The position numbers were made by a program, and so were the translations under genes. Positions 1 to 8,467 of a stretch of 64,000 nt of DNA are shown piece by piece. The stretch lies in assembly GCA_963820065.1 (NCBI GenBank), contig CAWFYM010000010.1:372001-436000 (forward strand), read 5' to 3'. Below the pieces are notes generated by a model that was not told the DNA's origin, made no database searches, and saw only the letters and a list, made by a program, of their open reading frames with translations. Source of the DNA: JANPBY01 sp963820065. Lineage in GTDB: Bacteria; Actinomycetota; Actinomycetes; DATJPE01. The stretch's first letter is position 1; every line of letters starts with the position of its first letter.

Positions 1-2612
1 TCGGCTTCGACGCGGGCCTTGATGCGCCGAACCTCTCGTGCGTCCGCGTCGCTGAGCCCGTTCGGCGGCCAGCGGATGGGGTCGATCAGCTCGACGAAGG
101 CCCGCCCCAGCTCTGGGTCCCCCGCCAGCGGCTCGGCGCGCAGCAGGGCCTGCGCCTCCCACGCCAGCGACCACCGGGCGTAGTAGGCCGCGTAGGAGGC
201 CAGCGTGCGGACAAGAGGCCCCTGCCGTCCTTCCGGCCGCAGATCGGCGTCGATGAGCATCGGCGGATCGGGGGCTGGAAGGGACAGGAGACGCCGAAGC
301 TCACCGACCACGGCATGGGCCGCGTCGTGAGCCTCGCGTTCGTCGGCCCCGGCCGTCGGCTCGTGGACGAACAACACGTCGGCATCGGATCCGTACCCCA
401 GCTCCCGGCCCCCCAGGCGACCCATGCCCACCACGAGGACCCTGGTGGGGAGCGGACCACCGCGGCTCGCCTCCACCGCCCGCAGCGCAACCGTCAGCCC
501 GCCGCGCACGGTCGCCGCCGCGATGTCGCTCAGCGCGGCACCCACCGCGTCGACGTCCAAGAGCCCGGTCAGGTCCGCCGCTGCGACCCGGAAGAGCTCG
601 CGTCGACGGATGGCTCGCACCCCGTTGATCGCGGGCTCTGCCTCCGCGTGCCGGCCCACGGCCGCCTCGATCTCGGTCACCAGCGCGCCTAGCGATCGGG
701 GGCGGAGGTCGTCGTCGTGGCCGAGCAGGCGTACGGCCTCCGGCGCACGCAGCAGCAAGTCCGTCGCGTATCGGCTGGACGCGAGCACGCGGGCGACGCG
801 CTCGGCGACGAGACTGTCGTCCCGGAGCAGCCGGAGATACCAGGGGGTCGTTCCGAGCGCATCGCTGACCCGCCGGAAGCCGAGCAGTCCAGCGTCGGGG
901 TCGGGGTGCTCCGCGAACCACGCAAGCATCACGGGCAGGAGCGTGCGCTGGATCGCGGCGCGGCGACTGACCCCGGACGTCAGAGCCTCCAGATGGCGCA
1001 GCGCGGCCTCCGGGTCGGCGTAGCCGAGCGCCTCAAGACGGTCGAGGGCTGCCTCGGGGGTGAGGCGGACCTCGGCGGCATCCAGCCGGGCCACAGCATT
1101 GAGCAGGGGTCGGTAGAAGAGCTTCTCGTGGAGACGGCGCACGTCGCGCCGGTGGGTGCGCCAGGCCGCGTCCAGCTCTTCCCGGGGTCGCTCGACGAAC
1201 CCCATCGAGCGCGCCAGACGCCGCAGGTCGGCCTCATCGTCGGGCACCGTGTGGGTGCGGCGCATCCGGTCGAGCTGGAGACGGTGCTCCATCGTGCGCA
1301 GGAAGCGGTAGGCGCGATCGAGATCGGCGGCGTCGTCGCGCCCGACGTACCCCCGTGTGGACAGCTGCTCGAGGGCCACCAGCGTGGTCGGGCTGCGGAC
1401 GAAGATGTCGGTGCGTCCATGGACCAGCTGCAGCAGCTGCACCGCGAACTCGACGTCGCGAAGACCCCCTCGGCCCAGCTTCAGCTGGCGGTCCGCCTCC
1501 TTCGAGGGCACGTGTTCTTCGACTCGGCGGCGCATCGCCTGGACGTCCTCGACGAAGTTCGGGCGGTGCGCTGCCTCCCACACGTAGCCGCTGATGGCGT
1601 CCACGAACGCCGATCCGAGCACGGGGTCACCCGCCACCGGACGGGCCTTGAGCAGCGCCTGGAATTCCCACGTGCTCGCCCACCGGTCGTAGTAGGCGGT
1701 GTAAGACGCCACCGTTCGCACGAGGGCTCCTTGGCGACCTTCAGGGCGAAGACCCGCGTCGACCGGCCAGATCTCGCCCTCGGCGGTCGGCGCAGAGCAC
1801 ACGCGCATCACGGAGGTGGCCAACCGCGTGGCCGTGGCCAGCGCGGCAGTTTCGTCCCCACCAGCGACCGGTTCGGCGACGAACAGCACGTCAACATCGC
1901 TGACGTAGTTGAGCTCGAGGCCGCCGCACTTGCCCATGGCGACGATGGCTAGCCGGCATGGCTCCGCATCGGCAGGCAGCTCGGCACTGGCCAGCGCCAA
2001 GGCCGCGACCAACGTGGCATCGGCGAGCTCGGCCAGCGCGCGAGCCGTTGGCTCCATGCCGGCAGCCCCGGTCAAGTCGCGCGCGGCAACGGGGAGCAAG
2101 CATCGGCGATAGGCGCGCCGCAGGGCCTCGTAGCCGGGAACACCGACCACGGAAGCGACGGGGGACGCAGCATCTGGGTCCGCGCCCACGGCGAGGAGGA
2201 GGTCGCCCGTTACCTGCTCAGGAGAGGTCTCCCCCGCGTGCAGCGCGACCCAGTCGTCGGGGTGGCGCACGAGGTGATCAGCCAGAGCCTGGCTGGCGCC
2301 GAGGACCGCTACCAGTCGACCGAGCAAGGTCCCCTCGGGCTCCGCGAGGAGTGCGCCCAGCGTCGCGCTCTCGCCGTGGCCCAATGCGCCGAGCAGATCG
2401 ACCAGGCCTTCGAGGGCCCGGTCGGGGTCGGCGGCGGCGGACAGAGCATCGATCAGCCGCCCGTCAACGTCCAACGGCGGATCGAGCCGCATCAGCGCGA
2501 CATCGGCCAGCCGTCGCTCGGCAGCGCCCGCATCAGCGAACCCACGCCGAGCCAACCGCCCGGCCACGGTGGACGTGCGGCCAGAAGCGGCAGTCAGATC
2601 ACCGGCTGTCAC
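1..2612 (-). CDS. glnE: Bifunctional glutamine-synthetase adenylyltransferase/deadenylase (3' end cut by window edge)
   Basis: This enzyme adenylylates and de-adenylylates glutamine synthetase in response to nitrogen status. An open frame runs uninterrupted from a GTG at 2612 to the window edge, about 870 codons; the family usually has near 1000, so roughly the last 120 are missing. Both nucleotidyltransferase domains are visible: an N-terminal motif near residue 226 reading MGKCGGLELNYVSDVDVLF, and a second near residue 730 reading MGRLGGRELGYGSDADVLF. The two-copy GxGGRELxYxSDxD pattern is diagnostic of GlnE. A GGAGG lies almost against the GTG, so a nearby alternative start cannot be excluded. 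It starts 13 nt after the glnA stop codon, so the two are very likely one operon. Confidence 0.95.
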   Translation of the reverse strand, partial: MTAGDLTAASGRTSTVAGRLARRGFADAGAAERRLADVALMRLDPPLDVDGRLIDALSAAADPDRALEGLVDLLGALGHGESATLGALLAEPEGTLLGRLVAVLGASQALADHLVRHPDDWVALHAGETSPEQVTGDLLLAVGADPDAASPVASVVGVPGYEALRRAYRRCLLPVAARDLTGAAGMEPTARALAELADATLVAALALASAELPADAEPCRLAIVAMGKCGGLELNYVSDVDVLFVAEPVAGGDETAALATATRLATSVMRVCSAPTAEGEIWPVDAGLRPEGRQGALVRTVASYTAYYDRWASTWEFQALLKARPVAGDPVLGSAFVDAISGYVWEAAHRPNFVEDVQAMRRRVEEHVPSKEADRQLKLGRGGLRDVEFAVQLLQLVHGRTDIFVRSPTTLVALEQLSTRGYVGRDDAADLDRAYRFLRTMEHRLQLDRMRRTHTVPDDEADLRRLARSMGFVERPREELDAAWRTHRRDVRRLHEKLFYRPLLNAVARLDAAEVRLTPEAALDRLEALGYADPEAALRHLEALTSGVSRRAAIQRTLLPVMLAWFAEHPDPDAGLLGFRRVSDALGTTPWYLRLLRDDSLVAERVARVLASSRYATDLLLRAPEAVRLLGHDDDLRPRSLGALVTEIEAAVGRHAEAEPAINGVRAIRRRELFRVAAADLTGLLDVDAVGAALSDIAAATVRGGLTVALRAVEASRGGPLPTRVLVVGMGRLGGRELGYGSDADVLFVHEPTAGADEREAHDAAHAVVGELRRLLSLPAPDPPMLIDADLRPEGRQGPLVRTLASYAAYYARWSLAWEAQALLRAEPLAGDPELGRAFVELIDPIRWPPNGLSDADAREVRRIKARVEA

Positions 2613-2625
2613 ACCTCCGACCCTC

Positions 2626-3963
2626 TCAGAGGACAGGGAGGTAGCGGTCTCGTTCGAAGGGTGTGACCTGCTGCCGGTATTCCTCCCACTCCGCCCGCTT
2701 GTTCCGAAGGAAGAAGTCGAAGACGTGTTCTCCCAGAGCCTCGGCGACGAACTCGCTGCGCTCCATCGCGGACACGGCCTCGCGCAGGTTCTGCGGCAAG
2801 GGGTCGATTCCCAGCGCGCGACGCTCCCCCTCGCTCAACGCCCAGACGTCGTCCTCTGCGCCGGGCGGAAGCTCGTAGCCCTGCTCGACGCCCTTGAGCC
2901 CCGCCGCGAGAAGCAGGGCATAGGCGAGATAGGGGTTGCAGGCGGTGTCGAGGGAGCGCACCTCGATGCGCGTCGACTGCCCCTTGCCTGGCTTGTACAT
3001 CGGGACGCGCACCATGGCTGAGCGGTTGTTGTGGCCCCAGCAGACGTACGCCGGGGCCTCCCCGCCGCCGTACAGCCGCTTGTAGGAGTTGACCCACTGA
3101 TTGGTCACCGCGGTGATCTCGGGGGCGTGATGGAGGAGGCCGGCGATGAAGGCCCGCCCGACCTTGGACAGCTGGAACTCGGCGCCCGCCTCGAAGAAAG
3201 CATTCCGGTCGCCTTCGAACAGCGACAGGTGGGTGTGCATCCCCGACCCGGGGTGCTGCGTAAACGGCTTGGGCATGAACGAGGCGTAGATGTCCTGCTC
3301 CAGCGCGACCTGCTTCATCACCAGCCGGAACGTCATGACGTTGTCGGCCGTGGTCAGCGCGTCGGCGTAGCGAAGGTCGATCTCCTGCTGACCGGGAGCA
3401 CCCTCGTGGTGGCTGAACTCCACCGAGATACCCATGCTCTCCAGCATCGTGATCGCTTGCCGCCGGAAGTCCTGGCCCATGCCGTGGGGGGTGTGGTCGA
3501 AGTACCCCGACGAATCGACCGGCACCGGGGCCTGTCCCTTGGACGGCTTGTCCTTGAAGAGGAAGAACTCGATCTCGGGGTGGGTGTAGAAGGTGAATCC
3601 CTGCTCAGCCGCCCGGCCCAGTGCGCGCTTGAGCACGAACCTCGGATCCGCGTAGCTCGGCGTGCCGTCGGGCAGCAGGATGTCGCAGAACATCCGAGCC
3701 GAACCCGGGGAATCCGAGCGCCACGGCAACACCTGGAACGTCGACGGGTCGGGCTTGGCCAGCATGTCCGACTCGTGCACGCGCGCGAACCCCTCGATCG
3801 CGCTCCCATCGAAGCCGATGCCTTCGGCGAAGGCTCCTTCGAGCTCGGCTGGGGCCACCGCCACGGACTTGAGGAAGCCGAGTACATCGGTGAACCAGAG
3901 CCGGACGAACCGGATGTCTCGCTCTTCGAGCGTGCGGAGCACGAATTCCTGTTGCTTGTCCAC
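2626..3963 (-). CDS. glnA: Glutamine synthetase, type I (GlnA2-like)
   Basis: ATP-dependent synthesis of glutamine from glutamate and ammonium in the cytoplasm. The 445-residue product is a full-length class I enzyme with the N-terminal beta-grasp (FDGSAIEGFARVHESDM near residue 50) and the catalytic domain (THPEIEFFLF, HHEGAPGQQEID, GSGMHTHLSLF, NRSAMVRVP). Its length and its place directly upstream of glnE fit the actinobacterial GlnA2 group rather than the longer GlnA1. A tyrosine at residue 363 in GYELPPG aligns with the adenylylated Tyr region (LYDLPPE) of classical enzymes. The start is GTG at 3963, with no clear ribosome binding site. Confidence 0.95.
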   Translation of the reverse strand: MDKQQEFVLRTLEERDIRFVRLWFTDVLGFLKSVAVAPAELEGAFAEGIGFDGSAIEGFARVHESDMLAKPDPSTFQVLPWRSDSPGSARMFCDILLPDGTPSYADPRFVLKRALGRAAEQGFTFYTHPEIEFFLFKDKPSKGQAPVPVDSSGYFDHTPHGMGQDFRRQAITMLESMGISVEFSHHEGAPGQQEIDLRYADALTTADNVMTFRLVMKQVALEQDIYASFMPKPFTQHPGSGMHTHLSLFEGDRNAFFEAGAEFQLSKVGRAFIAGLLHHAPEITAVTNQWVNSYKRLYGGGEAPAYVCWGHNNRSAMVRVPMYKPGKGQSTRIEVRSLDTACNPYLAYALLLAAGLKGVEQGYELPPGAEDDVWALSEGERRALGIDPLPQNLREAVSAMERSEFVAEALGEHVFDFFLRNKRAEWEEYRQQVTPFERDRYLPVL

Positions 3964-4043
3964 GGACCCAGTGTGTCGCGCCGCTGTTACGCGCGGGTAA
4001 CGGCCTCGGCGATCCGCGTGTCGTCGCCCTGATGCGGGGGCCG

Positions 4044-4505
4044 TCAGAGCTCAGGATCAACGGTGTCAGTGGCGTACGCACTCCGCAGTCGGGCCAGGTC
4101 AGCGGGCGCGAGCTCCTCGCCCAGGTCGAGCGCTCGGTCGATCGCCCGGAAGTAGCCCTCATATCCGGCGGGCGTCACCGTGCAGCGCAACAGGGCTGGC
4201 GAGGCGCCATCGTTGCGGAACCCATGGACCGCCTCGCGCGGCACCGAGACCCAGGTGTCCGGTCCGGCCACGAGGTCCCCGTCCGGGGTCTCGAAGGTCA
4301 CCTCGCCGGTGATGACATGGAAGTGCTCGGCGTGGCCATGGTGGACGTGGGCAGCAGCACCGACCGCGCCTGGCGCGAGCTCGCACTCGACGACGGCCAG
4401 CTCGCCCGCGGTGTCCGCGCCGGACAGCCGCACGAGATAGCGAACCCCGCCAACCCCCTGCAGCAGCTCCCCGTCCCCCGACGCTCGGACCACGGGAATG
4501 CTCAC
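4044..4505 (-). CDS. Small cupin-domain protein
   Basis: A 153-residue single-domain cupin. The first conserved motif is visible as HVHHGHAEHFHVITGEV (residues about 53-70) and the second as P-x6-HGFRN near residue 95, giving the usual His/Glu metal-binding set. Such proteins may be dioxygenases, isomerases or small-molecule binders; the sequence does not decide which. GTG start at 4505. It lies alone between glnA and nadE, pointing away from nadE, with a half copy of the palindromic repeat just upstream of its start. Confidence 0.8.
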   Translation of the reverse strand: MSIPVVRASGDGELLQGVGGVRYLVRLSGADTAGELAVVECELAPGAVGAAAHVHHGHAEHFHVITGEVTFETPDGDLVAGPDTWVSVPREAVHGFRNDGASPALLRCTVTPAGYEGYFRAIDRALDLGEELAPADLARLRSAYATDTVDPEL

Positions 4506-4522
4506 CCGCCCATCCTGCCGCC

Positions 4523-4551
4523 CCCTTCGTGATCATGCGCAGATGGCCCCT
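4523..4551 (+). repeat. Half copy of the palindromic intergenic repeat
   Basis: One arm only of the repeat family seen in full at 6341-6426 and 37983-38057. It contains the shared core GATCATGCGCAGATGGCC, flanked by CCCTTCGT on the left and CCT on the right. No complementary second arm follows; instead there is a short GC-rich stretch with the local duplication GCCGGACGC. It sits in the divergent region between the cupin gene and nadE, so it does not act as a terminator hairpin by itself. Confidence 0.85.
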
Positions 4552-4584
4552 GCCGGACGCGCCGGACGCGGCACTCCCCCTCAC

Positions 4585-4590
4585 TAGGCT
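4585..4590 (+). promoter_or_regulatory. Leaderless-type -10 box of nadE
   Basis: TAGGCT followed by exactly 6 nt and then the GTG start of nadE. This is the spacing of leaderless actinobacterial genes, where transcription begins at the start codon. There is no Shine-Dalgarno sequence before the GTG. Confidence 0.55.
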
Positions 4591-4596
4591 GGCGAG

Positions 4597-6339
4597 GTGG
4601 CTCAGTTGCGGCTCGCCCTCGGGCAGGTCAACCCGACCGTGGGCGACATCACGGGCAACAGCGAGCTGGCCATGGACGCCGCTCGGACGGCTACCGCCGA
4701 GGGCGCCGACCTGCTCGTCCTTCCGGAGATGCACCTCACCGGCTATCCGATCGAGGACTTGGCCCTGCGGCCATCCTTCGTGGAGGCCTCCCTGACGGCC
4801 GTCGACGCCTTGGCCGGCCAGCTGGCCGACGCTGGGATGGGCGAGCTCGCCGTGGTCGTCGGCTATCTGGGCCGCCTGGCCACTCCCGACGGCACGTTGC
4901 CACCCGACGACCAGCTGGGCCGACCTCGCGGAGCTCCGCAGAACTCCGTCGCCGTGCTCCACCATGGGCAGGTCGCGGCTCGTTACGCCAAGCACCATCT
5001 GCCCAACTACGGAGTGTTCGACGAGTTCCGCTACTTCGTACCCGGCATCAGCACCTGCGTCGTCAGACTGCGAGGCATCGACGTCGCCCTTGCGATCTGC
5101 GAGGACCTGTGGCAGGACGGCGGGCCGGTCGCCGCCTACGCCGACCGCGCACCGGGCCTGCTGGTGGTGCCGAACGGGTCGCCGTACGAGCGCAACAAGG
5201 ACGACGTGCGGCTCGCCCTCGCCACCCGGCGCGCGGCCGACGTCGGCTGCACCCTGGCCTACCTCAACCTGGTCGGCGGCCAGGACGAGCTGGTGTTCGA
5301 TGGCGACTCCCTCGTCGTCACCGCAGCCGGCGAACTCCTCGCGCGGACCCGGCAGTTCGAGGAGACCGTCGTCTGCGTCGACCTCGAGCTCCCTGTCGGC
5401 GACCCGGCGGCCGGGGTTGACGCCGTCCTGAGCTCCGAGCCGCGCAAGCCGTACGTCGCCGAGACCGGAAGCGTCGCCGAGCGCATCTCCGACCACGCCG
5501 AGGTCTATGGGGCGCTGGTGCTCGGCGTGCGCGACTACGCGCGCAAGAATGGCTTCTCCAGCGTCACCTTCGGCTTCAGCGGGGGCATCGACTCGTCGCT
5601 GTCAGCGGTCATCGCTGCGGACGCCCTCGGGCCGGAGAACGTCCATGGTGTCTCGATGCCCAGCGTCTACTCCTCCGACCACTCCAAGGACGATGCGGCC
5701 GAGCTGGCCCGGCGGCTGGGCTGCGGATACCGGACCGTAGAGATCGAGCCCATGGTGCGGGCCTTCGTCGATGCGCTCGGGCTCAGCGGCCTTCCGGAGG
5801 AGAACGTGCAGGCAAGAGTCCGAGGCGCCACCGTGATGGCTGTCTCCAACGCCGAGGGGCACCTGGTCCTGGCCAACGGCAACAAGAGCGAGCTGTCTGT
5901 CGGCTACACCACGATCTACGGCGACGCCGTCGGCGGCTACGCGCCGCTCAAGGACGTACCCAAGACCCTCGTGTGGGAGCTCGCCCGATGGCGCAACGCC
6001 GAAGCCGAGGCACGTGGGGAGATCCCACCCATCCCGGAGTCGTCCATCAGCAAACCACCTTCAGCCGAACTGCGCCCAGGTCAGGTCGACACCGACTCGC
6101 TGCCGCCGTACGACGTGCTCGACGACGTCCTCGACGACTACGTGGAAGGTGACCACGGAGTTCACTCCCTGGTCGCCGATGGTTTCGACCGCGACCTGGT
6201 CGAGCGCATCCTCCGGATGACCGATGCGGCGGAATGGAAGCGGCGTCAGTACCCGCCGGGGCCAAAGGTCTCCCCGCGATCGTTTGGGCGCGACCGCCGG
6301 CTGCCCATCACGAACAGCTGGCGCGAAAGCCTCTCCTGA
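4597..6339 (+). CDS. nadE: Glutamine-dependent NAD(+) synthase
   Basis: Last step of NAD synthesis: amidation of deamido-NAD using ammonia released from glutamine and channelled between two domains. The 580-residue protein has an N-terminal nitrilase-fold glutaminase with the catalytic triad E44 (LPEMHLTGY), K132 (AKHHLPNYG) and C168 (AICEDLWQ). The C-terminal synthetase carries the ATP-pyrophosphatase P-loop SGGIDSS at 328-334. Length is normal for the shorter bacterial form; the mycobacterial enzyme is about 680. The GTG start is supported by the leaderless -10 box upstream. It is followed directly by a 35-bp inverted repeat that probably terminates transcription. Confidence 0.95.
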   Translation: MAQLRLALGQVNPTVGDITGNSELAMDAARTATAEGADLLVLPEMHLTGYPIEDLALRPSFVEASLTAVDALAGQLADAGMGELAVVVGYLGRLATPDGTLPPDDQLGRPRGAPQNSVAVLHHGQVAARYAKHHLPNYGVFDEFRYFVPGISTCVVRLRGIDVALAICEDLWQDGGPVAAYADRAPGLLVVPNGSPYERNKDDVRLALATRRAADVGCTLAYLNLVGGQDELVFDGDSLVVTAAGELLARTRQFEETVVCVDLELPVGDPAAGVDAVLSSEPRKPYVAETGSVAERISDHAEVYGALVLGVRDYARKNGFSSVTFGFSGGIDSSLSAVIAADALGPENVHGVSMPSVYSSDHSKDDAAELARRLGCGYRTVEIEPMVRAFVDALGLSGLPEENVQARVRGATVMAVSNAEGHLVLANGNKSELSVGYTTIYGDAVGGYAPLKDVPKTLVWELARWRNAEAEARGEIPPIPESSISKPPSAELRPGQVDTDSLPPYDVLDDVLDDYVEGDHGVHSLVADGFDRDLVERILRMTDAAEWKRRQYPPGPKVSPRSFGRDRRLPITNSWRESLS

Positions 6340-6340
6340 C

Positions 6341-6426
6341 CCCACTCCCTTCGTGATCATGCGCAGATGGCCCCTCCTCGGGCGTCCAGCCAGGGGCCAT
6401 CTGCGCATGATCACGAAGGGAGTGGG
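6341..6426. repeat. Full palindromic repeat, copy B (probable bidirectional terminator)
   Basis: Two perfectly complementary 35-bp arms (6341-6375 and 6392-6426) separated by 16 bp. Each arm contains GATCATGCGCAGATGGCC. The element starts 1 nt after the nadE stop codon, so the transcript would fold into a very stable hairpin. There is no T-run. The same arms occur at 4523-4551 and 37983-38057. Confidence 0.9.
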
Positions 6427-6573
6427 CGCGTCACTGCGGAGCGGGCTGCGCCCCGTGGATACCCTCGACGGACAACGCGACATGCTTTTCCGACAACCGA
6501 GGCAGCCGAGGCAACCGCGAGTGAACCGGGACCACCCGACCACCCGAGACCATCGGACCGTCCAGGGGACACA

Positions 6574-7836
6574 GTGACCATGACCGACCGTGCGGCACGG
6601 CCATCCGACGCACCGTGGGACCAGCTGGAACCGCTCGAGGACGACGCGATCCTGGTGCACATCGGGACTCACAAGACCGGCACCACCGCACTGCAGGCCG
6701 ATCTCCAGGTGCTGCGACCACGTCTCGCCGCCGAAGGCGTGACCTACCCCTCGACCACGGACGCTCCCCACCATGCCGCGCAAGCCTTGATCGGAGGGCA
6801 ATTCGGCTGGCATGCCAACCAGTCGCTGTTTGCCGACGACGAGCCCCGCAGGTCGCCCGAGGAGCGGCGCAAGATCTGGCGGCGCTACGCACGACAGGTG
6901 AGCTCTCACCCGGGGCGTGTGCTCATCAGCACCGAATACCTGTGCCAGGCCAACGACGCCCAGGCCACCCGGCTGGTCCGGACCCTCGGGCCCGAGCGTG
7001 TCCACATCATCGTTGCCTTCCGGCCCCTGCAGTCGCTGCTGCCGTCGTCCTGGCAGCAATACCTCAAGGGCGGCAAGGCCACGCCCTATGACGACTGGCT
7101 CGCAGCCGTTCTCGCGGATCCCCCTGACCGGCGGGTCACCCCGACTTTCTGGAAGCGCAATGACATCCCCGCCCAGGTCGGGAGGTGGGTCTCGCTGCTC
7201 GGAGCCGATCGCGTGACCACCGTGATCATCGACAGCCTGGTCGACATCAAGGTTCGGCGCGCCATGGAGGTTTTGCTCGCGCTGCCGCCGGAGACCATCG
7301 CCGAGACGGTCACCGACGGTGCCTCCAACCGGTCGCTCACGCTTGCGGAGACAGAGTTCCTGCGCGGGATCAACGAGGCCACACATGGCACCCTGTCCAC
7401 ACGCGACTACCTGGATCTCGTGCGGTTCGGTGCCGTTCGGACCATGGTCGAGTCGCGCACCCCCGAGCCTGAAGAACCCCGTCTGGGCCTGCCCGAGTGG
7501 GCGGTCACCCGCGTGCACGAGATCGGCGGCGCCCACGCGGCCTGGCTCAAGCAGTCGGGCGTAACGGTGCTCGGCGATCCTCAGGTCCTCGAACAGGCCG
7601 AGGCTCGGCAGCCAGCCGGTCCGGGCGACACGCTGCCGACGGTCGCGGCGGAGCTCGCCCTGCTCGGGGCCGTACGGGCCGCAGCCCAGCGCGACACCCC
7701 TGTGATGCAGCCGACCGTCTCCGCCGAGTCGGTCGGCGGCGGTCAGACCCGATCAGCTCGGTGGTCCACTGATTCGGCGCGGCTTCGTGCCCGAGCGGAG
7801 CGAGTCGTCCGACGTGTCCGTCGACCGCGGACCTGA
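6574..7836 (+). CDS. Sulfotransferase-family protein
   Basis: About 420 residues. The N-terminus carries HIGTHKTGTTALQ (near residue 30), the 5'-phosphosulfate-binding loop of PAPS-dependent sulfotransferases. A later segment, FRPLQSLLPSSWQQY near residue 150, fits the 3'-phosphate-binding R...S region. The expected activity is transfer of a sulfuryl group from PAPS to an unknown acceptor, possibly a cell-wall glycan or lipid. The C-terminal 60 residues are low-complexity and end in a very arginine-rich stretch. I chose GTG 6574 (AGGGG five nt upstream); ATG at 6580 is an equal alternative. It stands alone between the palindromic repeat and the convergent tetR, so context gives no substrate. 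Confidence 0.75.
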   Translation: MTMTDRAARPSDAPWDQLEPLEDDAILVHIGTHKTGTTALQADLQVLRPRLAAEGVTYPSTTDAPHHAAQALIGGQFGWHANQSLFADDEPRRSPEERRKIWRRYARQVSSHPGRVLISTEYLCQANDAQATRLVRTLGPERVHIIVAFRPLQSLLPSSWQQYLKGGKATPYDDWLAAVLADPPDRRVTPTFWKRNDIPAQVGRWVSLLGADRVTTVIIDSLVDIKVRRAMEVLLALPPETIAETVTDGASNRSLTLAETEFLRGINEATHGTLSTRDYLDLVRFGAVRTMVESRTPEPEEPRLGLPEWAVTRVHEIGGAHAAWLKQSGVTVLGDPQVLEQAEARQPAGPGDTLPTVAAELALLGAVRAAAQRDTPVMQPTVSAESVGGGQTRSARWSTDSARLRARAERVVRRVRRPRT

Positions 7837-7853
7837 GCGGTCCGCCGCCACCC

Positions 7854-8465
7854 CTAGCCCGTGGCGCACACTCCCGGCCAGACGATGTCGAGCAGGTCGT
7901 CGACCGTCGTGGGCGGGAGCTGCTGGCTCGATGACGACGCCATGCGGAGCATGAGCAGAGGAGCCGTGAGCGCCTGAGCCGCCAGCTCGATGGTGAGATC
8001 GCCCCGGACATCTCCCCGCTCGACGCCTTGGCGGAGCACCGTGCGCATCCGCTCACGCCGTGGCTCGATGACCCGCGCGACATAGTCCTCGAACAGCTCT
8101 GGGTGGCTGCTTCGGTAGGCCATCATCCGGGGCATGATCCGTCCGGAGAGCGACGTGTGCTCCTTGCGAGACACGTGCTCCATGAGCACTCGGGCGCGCT
8201 CCCGGGTCGGACCCGGCGCAGGCAGCGGGACCAGACCGTCATTGAGCGTCGCCAGCGCATCCGCGACGAGTTCGCGCTTGCCCGGCCACCGTCGGTAGAC
8301 CGTCGCCTTGCCCACACCAGCAGCAGTGGCGACCGCCTCCATCGACAGCGCGTGGTAGCCGTCGTCAGCGATCATCTCCAGGGTCGCCTCCACGATGGCC
8401 CGGTCCGCTTCGGCGCTGCGCGGCCGACCCGGGCCCCTCGAGGCTTCCGCGTCACGCTGCTCCAC
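7854..8465 (-). CDS. TetR-family transcriptional regulator
   Basis: A 203-residue regulator with a classical N-terminal TetR helix-turn-helix (AVATAAGVGKATVYRRWPGKREL, described here by its core VGKATVYRRW, near residues 45-65) and a TetR C-terminal ligand domain containing a long helical stretch. GTG start at 8465. It starts 2 nt after the stop codon of the MFS efflux gene, so the two are cotranscribed. Typical members repress the cotranscribed pump until a drug binds. A candidate operator lies upstream of the MFS gene at 10169-10234. Confidence 0.9.
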   Translation of the reverse strand: MEQRDAEASRGPGRPRSAEADRAIVEATLEMIADDGYHALSMEAVATAAGVGKATVYRRWPGKRELVADALATLNDGLVPLPAPGPTRERARVLMEHVSRKEHTSLSGRIMPRMMAYRSSHPELFEDYVARVIEPRRERMRTVLRQGVERGDVRGDLTIELAAQALTAPLLMLRMASSSSQQLPPTTVDDLLDIVWPGVCATG

Positions 8466-8467
8466 GA

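Noticed and set aside
717..1952. 411-codon plus-strand open frame inside glnE
   Set aside because: The minus strand encodes both GlnE nucleotidyltransferase motifs in one continuous frame.
6367..6573. N-terminal extension of the sulfotransferase-like protein beginning within the palindromic repeat
   Set aside because: The extension is encoded by repeat DNA, lacks a Shine-Dalgarno sequence, and conserved sequence begins only after 6574.
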